Positions 23,256 through 32,441 of a stretch of 62,345 nucleotides of DNA are shown here, piece after piece. The translations under genes and the position numbers were made by a program. The first letter of the stretch is position 1. The number at the start of each line of letters is the position of its first letter. The notes below the pieces were generated by a model that was not told where the DNA came from, did no database searches, and saw nothing but the letters and a program-made list of their open reading frames with translations. This DNA comes from Clostridia bacterium (GTDB taxonomy: Bacteria > Bacillota > Clostridia > UMGS1840 > HGM11507), in assembly GCA_017414505.1 (NCBI GenBank), contig JAFQLQ010000019.1, forward strand, positions 1 to 62,345, written 5' to 3'.

Positions 23256-24854
23256 TTACATTTTCGATTTAAAAAATAGCGTTCTGTAATAATAATAAAA
23301 CTTCTCCAATAAAATTCTATATGATTTAAAGTAATTATTTGGGACTTCAATATGCATATCATAGATCGATTTATTTCCCACTTTTATAACATTTTTATGT
23401 ACATTATCAGCCTTTCTTTCTTCATGAGGAAAAGCTAAAAACATTTCAATCAATTTTCTGTTGTTAAATGGCATAGTAACATTGTGACAAAAATCAAAAG
23501 ATGACACAACCGATGTCCCCCAGGCTCCCATTCTTATCTCCCAATAAGCTAAATCAGTATTTTCATAGTTAAATTGTTGTTTGTTTAAACCTATATTTAT
23601 AATAAACTCTCGATATATATCATCACTCTTTTTTAATAATTCTTTGTTGCCAAAATATCTGGTCTGAAAGATACTGTATTGTCTCTCGTTCAAAACTTCT
23701 GGCATTTTCACAAGATATTTTCTTTCAAAAAATACTCTTGCAATTTCTGATGACCAAGATTTTAATTCCACATCATACTTATCCAGGCCAAGCAAAAATA
23801 TGTATTTTCTTACTTCGTTATCCGCAGTTCTTTTGAAATATGACGTATTATGTTCAAGAATTTGTTTATATATATCAAAATCTTTCACATCCGCATTGTT
23901 ATCAGCAATAGGATAAATAACATGATTAAGGCCTATATTCTCACATATTTGATGTGCAGCTTCTGAATCAATAATTTCAGAGGGCTTACAATGAAAACTA
24001 AAATAGAAAAATTTTTCATAAAGTCCATTTGCACAAGCAAGCGTTGTTTTACTATCAGTTCCACCCGAAAGCGAAATAGCAGGTCTTTTCCATTTTTTTG
24101 TTGTCAACTCAATATTATTATGTAATATCTGATATATCTCTGAAATACCTTTTTTATAGTCGTCTTCGTTATTGACTTCATAATGAGACTTCAGAGGATA
24201 AAATCTTATAATATCAAATTCGTCATCGTATTTTAAATATGTATTTGGACCCAACCGTTTTAATTGCGGATAGGGAGTGTAGTCCCCGGGAAGATGTCTA
24301 TTTCCAATATTATAACAACGTGAATTTACTAGTGTTTTTACAAATCCATCCATTTCTAAATCAAAAATGTCAGCCACAAGCTGAGAACACGAGGTTAAAT
24401 ATACCGATTCACTTATTTTCCCATAATAGCAAGATTTTAAACCTGCACAATCCTGAACAGCAATCAAAGTGTTATTGTCATTGACAACTATCATATGAAT
24501 ACCTGTAAGCTCGCTTACTTTTTCAAAAAATTTCTCTTTACTTTTTTTATATTCAGTGTATAATTCTTCAAGAATCTTTTCTTCCTCATACATCATATTA
24601 AAAGGATTATATGCATGACCTATTATGGCAATCTGACACTTTTCATCAGAAGAATTAATATAGCAAGTTTGTTTTGTATTAACAGATATTTTATATTTTC
24701 CAAAATCGTAAATACTCCAATTACCAAAGAAAGGATATCCATTATAGTTTATATTTTCGTCATCAGTTATAAAATATCCTCTTGCAAAAAGCAATTCTCT
24801 GTATTGAGGATACTTATCCATAATATCCATCATTTTCTTAGTATTTTCATTCAC
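23256..24854 (-). CDS. Asparagine-synthetase-like ATP-dependent amide-forming enzyme
   Basis: Protein of 532 residues of the AsnB superfamily. Residues ~30-215 look like a worn glutaminase (Ntn) domain: DCAGLKSCYYG matches the AsnB region, but there is no Cys at position 2. The synthetase half has the pyrophosphatase loop SGGTDS (263-268). Such enzymes activate a carboxylate with ATP and join it to an amine or ammonia (known). Without the N-terminal Cys it should not use glutamine. Possible roles are amidation of a uronic acid or attachment of an acid from the two genes upstream. GTG start at 24854, overlapping the upstream stop by 8 bases. Confidence 0.78.
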   Translation of the reverse strand: MNENTKKMMDIMDKYPQYRELLFARGYFITDDENINYNGYPFFGNWSIYDFGKYKISVNTKQTCYINSSDEKCQIAIIGHAYNPFNMMYEEEKILEELYTEYKKSKEKFFEKVSELTGIHMIVVNDNNTLIAVQDCAGLKSCYYGKISESVYLTSCSQLVADIFDLEMDGFVKTLVNSRCYNIGNRHLPGDYTPYPQLKRLGPNTYLKYDDEFDIIRFYPLKSHYEVNNEDDYKKGISEIYQILHNNIELTTKKWKRPAISLSGGTDSKTTLACANGLYEKFFYFSFHCKPSEIIDSEAAHQICENIGLNHVIYPIADNNADVKDFDIYKQILEHNTSYFKRTADNEVRKYIFLLGLDKYDVELKSWSSEIARVFFERKYLVKMPEVLNERQYSIFQTRYFGNKELLKKSDDIYREFIINIGLNKQQFNYENTDLAYWEIRMGAWGTSVVSSFDFCHNVTMPFNNRKLIEMFLAFPHEERKADNVHKNVIKVGNKSIYDMHIEVPNNYFKSYRILLEKFYYYYRTLFFKSKM

Positions 24855-25755
24855 TTAAAATCAGCCCTTTCAAGTTTCTGCATATCACCCCGAACATTCT
24901 CTCACTAACCTTATCGCCAACAAAAGAATTATGAGGAGTTATTATCACATTATCAAAATTCCACAATGAACTATCATCACTAAGCGGCTCATTTTCAAAA
25001 ACATCAAGAGCCACACCTCTGAATTTTCCGTTTTGAAGCGATTCAATAAGATGGCTTTCGTTTAAAACTCCGCCTCTTGAAACATTCACAAGCACGTTGC
25101 CGTCTTTCATTAAAGAAAACTTATCCTTATTAAACAAGTGATTTGTTTCATCTGTAAGAGGCAAAGTTAAAATCACAATATCGCTTTTTGACAGCATTTC
25201 ATCAAGTTTGTCCATCAAAAAGATATTATCAAAATATGGTGATTTTATCTCACAAATATCAAGGCCAGTTACATTACAATCAAACGCTTTAAGTCTTTTA
25301 GCAATTTCGTTACCAACACTTCCGGTACCTACAATAAGAGCATTTTTATCTGTAAGCTCCAGAAGATTTCTCTCTTTTATCCATTTTTTATTTTTCTGAT
25401 TTTCATACAAAACAAAGGAATTTTTATATATTTCAAGGATTTTAAGGATTACCCATTCTGCCATAGGTGCAGAATACACACCTCTTGCATTATGGATTTC
25501 AATTCCTTTTTCTTTTATGCAATCAAGAGGAACTCTGTCCATTCCTACACTGGTTAGCTGAACAAATTTGAGATTTGTAAATTTTTTAACATCATGATAC
25601 AAAAACAATCCATTACAAACTACTGCATCATATTTTTCCGGATTTGCAATTTCATCCTTTTCAAACTGCAAAAAATCAATTTCAAACCCAAGCTTTTCTA
25701 TTTTATTTCTCTGTTCTTCGGTGTAATTAAATGCACCTGTAAGCAATAATTTCAT
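24847..25755 (-). CDS. D-isomer-specific 2-hydroxyacid dehydrogenase
   Basis: NAD-dependent enzyme of 302 residues that reduces a 2-keto acid to a D-2-hydroxyacid or runs the reverse. Rossmann site GTGSVG (143-148). The catalytic triad is R227 (NVSRGG), E256 (DVFENEPL) and H275 (TPHNSF). The ribosome site AGGGAAG precedes the ATG. It sits between an HpcH-type aldolase and the AsnB-like enzyme. The physiological substrate is unknown; a product of the aldolase is the natural guess. Confidence 0.88.
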   Translation of the reverse strand: MKLLLTGAFNYTEEQRNKIEKLGFEIDFLQFEKDEIANPEKYDAVVCNGLFLYHDVKKFTNLKFVQLTSVGMDRVPLDCIKEKGIEIHNARGVYSAPMAEWVILKILEIYKNSFVLYENQKNKKWIKERNLLELTDKNALIVGTGSVGNEIAKRLKAFDCNVTGLDICEIKSPYFDNIFLMDKLDEMLSKSDIVILTLPLTDETNHLFNKDKFSLMKDGNVLVNVSRGGVLNESHLIESLQNGKFRGVALDVFENEPLSDDSSLWNFDNVIITPHNSFVGDKVSERMFGVICRNLKGLILSE

Positions 25756-25757
25756 AT

Positions 25758-26573
25758 TTACTTCCCTGCAACAATTTCTTCAACTTTATCACAAATAAAT
25801 TTTCTGTTTTCAGTATATTTTTCAGACGAAAATGCACCTGCTTCTGTTTCATAATTTCTGATATTTTTCAATTCAGAAAGGAAAAGTTTTTCTATATCTG
25901 CAACACTTTCCATCTTATCAACATTGCAAAAACTTCTGCCCAGAATCGCAAAACTGGATCCTAATCTATAATGCTCCGATATTACATATTCCGCAGGTAT
26001 TGCTCCCTGCCCAAGTCTTGCAACGCCGCCAAAACCGAAAGGAATATTTTTTTCTTTGAATTTTCCTATAAGATATTCAGCAGTGCCATTTGTTAAAATT
26101 TCAAACATAAATTTAAGTTTGTACCCAAGATGCATATCATTAAGACCAATATGTATTTCATCTATACCGTCAACAGACAATATTTCATCAACCCTGTCCA
26201 CCGATTCAGGCGTTTCAAAAAGAAGCATCGTTTTTGCTCTTCCGTTTACGGTTTCAACAAACTGTTCAACCTGTTTTTTTTCTTTAAAATACGGAAGCAT
26301 AATAACATCCGCTCCGTTTTTTACAATTTCATCTATTTCATTTTTTGTATTTTCATATATGGGATTAGAACGCACTAAAAGCTCGGAATTATTAATCACA
26401 CTTCGAACTTTTTTTACATCCTCTAACGTATGATGAGACTGGACAGTATCCATACCGCCCTGACGAGCCTGTTTCCCGACCGTTTCCAGATCCACAAAAA
26501 TTCTGTCAACACCGGATTTTTCAGCAATAACTGCTATTTCAGGCTTATTTGTTATGTACATCAGCTTTAACAT
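25758..26573 (-). CDS. HpcH/HpaI-type aldolase (citrate-lyase beta superfamily)
   Basis: TIM-barrel enzyme of 271 residues. The metal-binding acids are E120 (LLFETPESVDRV) and D146 (HIGLNDMHLG); R68 in LVRSNP would bind the keto acid. IFVDLETVGKQARQGG near the N terminus is typical. Family members cleave or form C-C bonds with pyruvate or related keto acids using a divalent metal (known). The ATG has GGGGG upstream. As second gene of the polysaccharide operon, ahead of a hydroxyacid dehydrogenase, it probably makes a building block for a side group. Confidence 0.85.
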   Translation of the reverse strand: MLKLMYITNKPEIAVIAEKSGVDRIFVDLETVGKQARQGGMDTVQSHHTLEDVKKVRSVINNSELLVRSNPIYENTKNEIDEIVKNGADVIMLPYFKEKKQVEQFVETVNGRAKTMLLFETPESVDRVDEILSVDGIDEIHIGLNDMHLGYKLKFMFEILTNGTAEYLIGKFKEKNIPFGFGGVARLGQGAIPAEYVISEHYRLGSSFAILGRSFCNVDKMESVADIEKLFLSELKNIRNYETEAGAFSSEKYTENRKFICDKVEEIVAGK

Positions 26574-26588
26574 TTGTAATCCCCCAAT

Positions 26589-27203
26589 TTACTGATGCTG
26601 AGTTTCCTTTACCTCTACGGTTGCTTCTTTGTTTTCGTTATCGGCATTGGAAAGCACCTTGAAAATCGTTACAAAGAATATTTTTAAATCAAGCAACAAA
26701 GACATATTATCAACATACCACACGTTAAGCTCAATTCTTTTATTCCATTCAACATCTTTTCTGCCGTGAACCTGTGCCCACCCCGTAATTCCGGGACGAA
26801 CGTCAAACATTCTTTTTTGTTCTTCTGTATATTTATCAAATGTCCACGGATGATATGTAAGAGCAGGTCTTGGCCCGATAAATGCCATATCGCCTTTTAA
26901 TATATTAATAAGCTGAGGCAATTCATCAATACTTGTTGCGCTGATTATTTTTCCTGTTTTAGTCACTCTCACATCGCCTTTTCCGGAATAAACACCATCT
27001 TTTTCTGCCCCTACAACCATCGAGCGGAATTTATACATAGTGAAAACTTCACCTTTTAACCCCAGACGCTGTTGTTTGAAAATAACTGGTCCTTTTGATT
27101 CAATTTTTATAAGTATTGCCGTTATTATCATTACAGGTGATAATAAAATTAACGCAACAAGCGACATAAAAATACCAGCTATTCGCTTAAATATACTGTA
27201 CAC
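26589..27203 (-). CDS. Initiating phosphoglycosyl transferase (bacterial sugar transferase family)
   Basis: Monotopic membrane enzyme of 204 residues that moves a sugar-1-phosphate onto undecaprenyl phosphate, the first step of repeat-unit assembly. The N-terminal hydrophobic helix (8-32) would be the re-entrant anchor. The catalytic Asp-Glu dyad is D93-E94 in TSIDELPQL, and GPRP lies at 110-113. This is the small PglC-like form without the extra membrane domain of WcaJ. The start is GTG at 27203 after AGGGGAG. It is the first gene of the operon. Confidence 0.93.
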   Translation of the reverse strand: MYSIFKRIAGIFMSLVALILLSPVMIITAILIKIESKGPVIFKQQRLGLKGEVFTMYKFRSMVVGAEKDGVYSGKGDVRVTKTGKIISATSIDELPQLINILKGDMAFIGPRPALTYHPWTFDKYTEEQKRMFDVRPGITGWAQVHGRKDVEWNKRIELNVWYVDNMSLLLDLKIFFVTIFKVLSNADNENKEATVEVKETQHQ

Positions 27204-27236
27204 GAGTATAATCTCCCCTTTTACATCTTACATTTA

Positions 27237-27265
27237 ATTCTACCACACATAATTACTAATTACAA
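27237..27265 (-). promoter_or_regulatory. Promoter of the polysaccharide operon
   Basis: On the minus strand TTGTAA (27260-27265), 17 bases, TAGAAT (27237-27242). The transcript would start about 27 bases before the first GTG. The promoter directly follows vanZ, so read-through from the recJ-vanZ operon is possible; I see no terminator between them. Confidence 0.65.
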
Positions 27266-27269
27266 GTGG
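27243..27269. promoter_or_regulatory. Imperfect dyad over the polysaccharide promoter
   Basis: Two 13-base halves around position 27256 match at 10 of 13 positions (CCAC outer, TAATTA inner). They cover the spacer and the -35 hexamer, a good place for a repressor site. It might instead be chance in AT-rich DNA. No regulator gene lies beside it. Confidence 0.35.
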
Positions 27270-27273
27270 CATT

Positions 27274-27759
27274 TTACCCCATATTTCGCACCTTTTTTGT
27301 GCTTTTTAACCTACGCTTAAGATAACAGATAACAATTGTAACTGTTATCCCAAAAATGCTGCCGGAAAAATCTATAAAAACATCACGTAATTCTCCGCTT
27401 CTTCCGGGCACAAACTTTTGGTGAAATTCGTCTGTTAAAGCATAAAGCAAGCAAAATATTGAGGCATACCATAATTTATGTTTTTTTAATTTTTCGTAGC
27501 ATCCGCCGTTTAATAATGCCAGACATCCAAGCAATCCGTAAACAGAAAAATGTGCTGATTTTCTCACCACAAACTGCAATCCCGAAATTATTTTAAGCTT
27601 GGTTGCTTCATCAAGATTTCTGAAAAAAGCAAACCATTCAAGGATTTTTCTTGTAAGACCACGGCTCAGTCTGCTTGAATCGGTTGCAGGTTGTGCTGAA
27701 AGTACAAAAATCAGAATCATAACTGCAACAAGCAGGACAAGCAATATTTTTTTCTTCAT
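27274..27759 (-). CDS. VanZ family membrane protein
   Basis: Small membrane protein of 161 residues with four hydrophobic segments. Typical VanZ features are the early FVLSAQP, the central KSAHFSVYGLLG, and LTDEFHQKFVPGRSGELRDV with its Asp/Glu/His residues before the last helix. The family includes VanZ of teicoplanin resistance, but most members have unknown roles. It is the last gene of the recJ operon, 8 bases after rel, with no resistance genes around, so no resistance function is claimed. Confidence 0.85.
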   Translation of the reverse strand: MKKKILLVLLVAVMILIFVLSAQPATDSSRLSRGLTRKILEWFAFFRNLDEATKLKIISGLQFVVRKSAHFSVYGLLGCLALLNGGCYEKLKKHKLWYASIFCLLYALTDEFHQKFVPGRSGELRDVFIDFSGSIFGITVTIVICYLKRRLKSTKKVRNMG

Positions 27760-27767
27760 TATTTCAC

Positions 27768-29936
27768 CTAATTGGATGTTCTCGAAACAGAAATAACATC
27801 CTTAATTGCTTTTATTTTGGTAACTGCTCTGTAAAGTTCCGCAGTAGATTTTATTTCAAGAGTTACATTTATTGCGCAGGTTAAATCCTTATTTGTTCTT
27901 GCAGTTACAGCACGAAGCGGAATTTTAAGCTCATTTAAGCAAAGAGTTAAATCCATAAGTAATCCCGAACGGTCATCCGCAAGTATAAGAAGCTCCGAAT
28001 TGAAGGAAACCTTTTCGGTTTTACCCCAGCTTACTTCTATAAGTCTTGCTGCATCGCCGTCGGCTTTTTCGATATTCATAATGCTCGAGCAGTCCGCTCT
28101 GTGGACCGAAACGCCTCTGCCGCGGGTGATATAACCGATAATGTCATCACCCGGAACGGGATTACAGCATTTTGCAAATTTAATAAGACAGTTATCAATT
28201 CCCTTAACCTGAATACCGCCTGAATCTGTCTTTTTACCTTCGCCTGTTTTAACAAGATTTTCAAGTTTCAGCGGTTCTTCGTTTTTCTTTTTAAGGAAAT
28301 CCTTTACACGGTTCATTACCTTTTCAACCGAAACACCACCATAGGCAATACTTGCAAAAAAGTCGTCTCTATGCTGATACGAGAATCTTTTCAGCACGAA
28401 ATTATATATATCATCCTTAAGAAAATCACCAAGAGAAAGCTCAACCTGTTTTAATTCTTTTTCCAGAATCAACTTGCCTTTTTCTATATTTTCATCACGG
28501 TTTTCCTTTTTAAACCATTGATTTATCTTACTTCTCGCCTGCGAGGTTTTGGCGATTTTAACCCAATCTTTACCGGGGCCGTTACCGTTTGACGATGTGA
28601 TAATGTCAACAATATCGCCATTATGAAGCTGAGTATCAAGAGGCATAATTTTGCCATTGATTTTAGCGCCCGTCATTTTCCATCCGACTGCCGTATGAAT
28701 TGCAAAAGCAAAGTCAATAGGATTTGCGCCCGACGGAAGGCTTATAACATCGCCTTTAGGAGTAAATACAAAAACTTCATCGGAAAACAGGTCGATTTTA
28801 AGATTGCTGATAAATTCCGACGGATTATTGGCATCCTTTTCCACCTCTAAAAGCTGACGAACCCATGTAAGCTTGGAATCCAGCTCCGATTCGGAGGTTT
28901 TGCCTTCTTTGTATTTCCAATGAGCGGCGATACCGTATTCTGCAGTTTTATGCATTTCCTGAGTTCTTATCTGAATTTCAAAGGGAACTCCGTTTTTACC
29001 AATCAGAGTAGAGTGAAGCGACTGATACATATTCTTTTTGGGCATGGAAATATAATCCTTGAAACGCCCGGGCATAGGCTTATACATTTCGTGGCATATA
29101 CCAAGAGCGGTGTAACAGTCGTTTATATTTTCAACTATAATTCGTATTGCAAACAAATCATAGATTGTATCCATAGTTTTATTTTTATAGTAGAGCTTTC
29201 TGTAAATACTGTAAAAATGCTTGATTCTGCCCTCTATACTGCAGCTTAAGTTTTCTTCCTTAAACTTTTCCTTAATCTGTTCAATCATTTCCTGCAAAAT
29301 TGCAAGACGCTCTTCACGCTTCTGCGAAATACTTACGGTTATCTCCTTATAAGCAATAGGATCAAGATACATTAAGGACAAATCCTCAAGCTCCCATTTT
29401 ACAGAACTGATACCGAGACGGTGAGCAAGAGGAGCGTAGATTTCCATAGTTTCAAGAGCTTTTTCACGTCTTTTGTGGTCGGGCATACTTTTCATGGTAC
29501 GCATATTATGAAGTCTGTCCGCGAGTTTAATAAGAACAACACGAATATCCTTTGCCATTGCCATAAACATTTTTCTTAAATTTTCAATCTGCTGTTCTTC
29601 TTTGGATGAATACGGAATTTTACCCAGCTTGGTAACACCCTCTACCAAATCAATAATTTCCGAACCGAAAATAGCTTCCAGTTCCTCATGATTATAGGGG
29701 GTATCTTCAATAACGTCGTGCAGAAGTGCGGCAGAAATGGTAACATCATCCATACCAAGTCCGCAAAGAATTTTTGCAACCTCGTAGGGGTGCATATAGT
29801 AAGGCTCACCCGAAACTCTGTACTGCCCTTCGTGAGCAGATTTCATAGTGTCATACGCCTTTTCTATAAGCTCTGCATTAACGGTGTTATTAATTTTTTT
29901 CAAATCGTTTATTAAGCTTGAGCAATATTCATCCAT
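27768..29936 (-). CDS. relA: Bifunctional (p)ppGpp synthetase/hydrolase Rel
   Basis: Makes and degrades (p)ppGpp in the stringent response. 722 residues. The hydrolase domain has H49 (YYMHPYEVAK) and H73-D74 (LLHDVIEDT), so hydrolysis should be intact. The synthetase domain follows, with DLFAIRIIVENINDCYTALG. A TGS domain (VFTPKGDVISLPSGANPIDFA) and a C-terminal Cys-rich plus ACT region end the protein. The ATG at 29936 has AGGGTGA upstream; the frame opens at a GTG (29948) that overlaps the recO stop. It lies in the recJ-vanZ operon. Confidence 0.96.
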   Translation of the reverse strand: MDEYCSSLINDLKKINNTVNAELIEKAYDTMKSAHEGQYRVSGEPYYMHPYEVAKILCGLGMDDVTISAALLHDVIEDTPYNHEELEAIFGSEIIDLVEGVTKLGKIPYSSKEEQQIENLRKMFMAMAKDIRVVLIKLADRLHNMRTMKSMPDHKRREKALETMEIYAPLAHRLGISSVKWELEDLSLMYLDPIAYKEITVSISQKREERLAILQEMIEQIKEKFKEENLSCSIEGRIKHFYSIYRKLYYKNKTMDTIYDLFAIRIIVENINDCYTALGICHEMYKPMPGRFKDYISMPKKNMYQSLHSTLIGKNGVPFEIQIRTQEMHKTAEYGIAAHWKYKEGKTSESELDSKLTWVRQLLEVEKDANNPSEFISNLKIDLFSDEVFVFTPKGDVISLPSGANPIDFAFAIHTAVGWKMTGAKINGKIMPLDTQLHNGDIVDIITSSNGNGPGKDWVKIAKTSQARSKINQWFKKENRDENIEKGKLILEKELKQVELSLGDFLKDDIYNFVLKRFSYQHRDDFFASIAYGGVSVEKVMNRVKDFLKKKNEEPLKLENLVKTGEGKKTDSGGIQVKGIDNCLIKFAKCCNPVPGDDIIGYITRGRGVSVHRADCSSIMNIEKADGDAARLIEVSWGKTEKVSFNSELLILADDRSGLLMDLTLCLNELKIPLRAVTARTNKDLTCAINVTLEIKSTAELYRAVTKIKAIKDVISVSRTSN

Positions 29937-29944
29937 TAATTTAA

Positions 29945-30700
29945 TCACCCTTTTAACTGTTTCTGAATCTTTCTTAAATACTCAAGAGATGAGTATCTTT
30001 TTTCAAGACAAATTTTTATATAGTTAGTGGAAATAATACTTAATTCTTTTATAAGTTCAGGAGGCAAAGAATAGGAAAAAAGCTTCTTTTCCTCTGCATA
30101 TGTAATATGCTTTATAACTTTTATAATATCAGCACTTACCTTGTTGCACTCATATTGCTTACCGCATTCTTCGCAGTAAATTCCTCCATTGTATAAATCT
30201 ATATAGGAAAGCTTATCTTCCGCACCGCAATCTTCGCACATATCGGAATCGAAAGCGTAGCCGGAAATAAACAGCGAGCGCAATTCAAAAGTACATTTTA
30301 TAAGTTCTTTATTCTTTTTATTCTGCGAATAGAGATAAACAGTATTTAAAAGAAGCTTGAAAAGCTCGGGAAACGGTTCATCTTCAAGGAACAAATCGTC
30401 GCAGACATGAAGAATATAATTACAGTATGCGTATGCCTCTAAATCACGGGTAATTCCGCTGAAATCAACCGCAGTTCTTGAGCCTGTTAAAATATACATT
30501 CCGTCGTTTCCGGATTTTAACTCCATTTCAAGAAGACTAAGAGCTCCCATACCTACCGAAAGTTTGGAATTTATTTTTTTAGCACCCTTACAGTAAACCG
30601 AAATTTTCCCCAGAGCATCTGTGGCAACTGTAAGGATTTTATCGTTTTCTTTTATCTCTGTTTCTCTCAAAACAACGCCATTTAGCGTGATTACTTCCAT
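29945..30700 (-). CDS. recO: DNA repair protein RecO
   Basis: Loads RecA in recombinational repair together with RecR. 251 residues. The N-terminal OB fold starts MEVITLNGVVLRETEIKEND and continues with GKISVYCKGAKK. A zinc finger in the C-terminal half has CEDCG and CEECG. The length is normal. AGGTG precedes the ATG. Its start overlaps the upstream RCC1-like gene by 10 bases and its stop overlaps the rel region, so it is embedded in the operon. Confidence 0.93.
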   Translation of the reverse strand: MEVITLNGVVLRETEIKENDKILTVATDALGKISVYCKGAKKINSKLSVGMGALSLLEMELKSGNDGMYILTGSRTAVDFSGITRDLEAYAYCNYILHVCDDLFLEDEPFPELFKLLLNTVYLYSQNKKNKELIKCTFELRSLFISGYAFDSDMCEDCGAEDKLSYIDLYNGGIYCEECGKQYECNKVSADIIKVIKHITYAEEKKLFSYSLPPELIKELSIISTNYIKICLEKRYSSLEYLRKIQKQLKG

Positions 30701-31551
30701 TTTTTCACCTGTACCTGTTTTTTATCATCGTTTCCGAAAGCAAAAACCTTGCCGTTTTTATTTATAGCAACGGTTATGCCTGGTGCGGCTTTTATTGTTT
30801 CTATATTTTTAAGATGGGAAACATCACATTCACCATATTTATTGGAACCTGTTGCAACAACCGTTCCGTCCGCCTTTAATCCAACAGTATGCTCATCGGA
30901 GGTAGCAACTGCAACGATATCTGTCCATTTTGAAACGTCATATCCGTCTACCCCTGTTATGGTAGAAAACACAGTTCCCTCTTTGGATACAGCAACGGTG
31001 GAATACGGTCCGCAATCAAAGGTTGAAATATCGCTCCAGCCGCTGAAATTTTTCTGACCTTTTTCCCAGTCGCCAACTGCGTTCAGCTTGCCGTTTTCAT
31101 CAAGAACCACAGTATGATATGCACCTGCTTTAACATCAACAATATCCTTGAAATCGTAAATATCGCATTGCGAATATTTATTTCTTCCTGCTGATATAAG
31201 AGTTCCGTCGCTGTGAAGTCCTACGATATGGTCGTAACCAATAGCGATATCAGTTATATCTTTCCATATTTTTATTTCATTATTATATGCACTGTTTGTA
31301 AGAACTGTTCCGTCTTTTTTCACAATTCCCACAAAACCGTTGGCTCTTATTATTTCAGCATTTTTCATTCCGTCAAATTCGTTAAAATTAGTAGAAACAC
31401 CTGTATATACAATTTTTTTATGATTTTTCAGCTTAAGTATTCCGTCAGAAGTGACAGCATATCTGTTTTCTGCCAGAATTCCGTTTCCGCAGGCAACAAA
31501 AATTCCTGCAAAAACAGCAATCGCAACTAACAATAATATAATTTTTTTCAT
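30691..31551 (-). CDS. RCC1-repeat beta-propeller protein, probable lipoprotein
   Basis: Exported protein of 286 residues. A signal peptide (1-20) ends at FVAC, so C21 is a likely lipid attachment site, although the -3 Phe is not ideal. The rest is five to six RCC1-type repeats of ~45-50 residues, each with a [VAI]GLxxDGT-like turn: VGIVKKDGTVL, VGLHSDGTLISAG, VVLDENGKLNAVG, VAVSKEGTVF, VGLKADGTVVATG, VAINKNGKVFAFG. These form a beta propeller. The function is unknown; the setting between a transporter and recO gives no clear clue. The ribosome site is weak (AAAGGATAA). Confidence 0.75.
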   Translation of the reverse strand: MKKIILLLVAIAVFAGIFVACGNGILAENRYAVTSDGILKLKNHKKIVYTGVSTNFNEFDGMKNAEIIRANGFVGIVKKDGTVLTNSAYNNEIKIWKDITDIAIGYDHIVGLHSDGTLISAGRNKYSQCDIYDFKDIVDVKAGAYHTVVLDENGKLNAVGDWEKGQKNFSGWSDISTFDCGPYSTVAVSKEGTVFSTITGVDGYDVSKWTDIVAVATSDEHTVGLKADGTVVATGSNKYGECDVSHLKNIETIKAAPGITVAINKNGKVFAFGNDDKKQVQVKKWK

Positions 31552-32441
31552 AAATTTATTTTATCCTTTCCTTTACGGATAACAAAATACCCCAAATTAA
31601 CAGCAACAAGTATAAGCAAAATTCCAATTATTTTGGAAATACTAAGCTGTTCCTTAAACACAACAAACCCAACAACTGCGCCAACAACAAGCTCAATTGT
31701 AGATAAAACAGATGCAACAGAAGCATCAACCAATTCCAGACCTTTGGAATAAAGAAGATAAGGAACAACCGCAGAAAACAACGCCAGAAGCACAGCCCAT
31801 AAAATACCCTGAGGATTCATTATACATTCCAGATTTCCGTAAGGTAAAAGCGGAAGTATTCCAACCGAAGAAACAATGAAGGTATAAAGGGTTATGGTTT
31901 CCGACTCGTAATTTCTAAGAATAAGTGCTTTGCAAAAAATGGTATAAAGGCCGTATCCAAAGCCTGCACCCAATGCCACAAGAAGCGACGTTAATCCAAT
32001 TTTTTCGTTTGCAGAAAGCATTTCCGAAACAAAAATACAGCCGATAAAAGTAATTATAACGGATATAATTTTTGTTTTTCCCATAGATTCTTTAAAAGCT
32101 ATGGCAGATATTATGCTTACAAAAATAGGTGCAGTGTAAAGAAAAACAACTGCAAAAGCAACGCCAATGTTGTTTATGGTTACAAAATAGCACAACGAAA
32201 AAAACAAAAGTCCTGCTATTCCCGTTCCCAAAAACAACCAGAAATCTTTAATTTTTATTCTGAATTTTGTTCTGTCCTTTAAAACATAGTAAGCCGACAT
32301 AAGCAAAGCGGAGATTATAAATCTCACAGCGGCGGTCCCGATGGAGTTTAACCCCATTTTGGAAAGCGCCGACATAAAAATACTTATAATCCCCCACAAC
32401 ACTGCTGCCGTTACTATATAAAAATACGCTTTAATCTTCAT
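31548..32441 (-). CDS. EamA/DMT-family transporter
   Basis: Membrane protein of 297 residues with ten predicted helices arranged as two EamA repeats (~1-140 and ~150-290), ending in a basic tail. Motifs such as AAVLWGIISIFMSALSKMG and the second-repeat VPYLLYSKGLELVDAS are typical of the drug/metabolite transporter superfamily. The substrate cannot be told. Its start overlaps ahcY by 11 bases and its stop overlaps the RCC1-like start by 4 bases. Confidence 0.87.
   Translation of the reverse strand: MKIKAYFYIVTAAVLWGIISIFMSALSKMGLNSIGTAAVRFIISALLMSAYYVLKDRTKFRIKIKDFWLFLGTGIAGLLFFSLCYFVTINNIGVAFAVVFLYTAPIFVSIISAIAFKESMGKTKIISVIITFIGCIFVSEMLSANEKIGLTSLLVALGAGFGYGLYTIFCKALILRNYESETITLYTFIVSSVGILPLLPYGNLECIMNPQGILWAVLLALFSAVVPYLLYSKGLELVDASVASVLSTIELVVGAVVGFVVFKEQLSISKIIGILLILVAVNLGYFVIRKGKDKINL

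Noticed and set aside
27274..27759. VanZ as a sign of glycopeptide resistance
   Set aside because: No vanA-, vanH- or vanX-like genes are near, and most VanZ family members have no resistance role.
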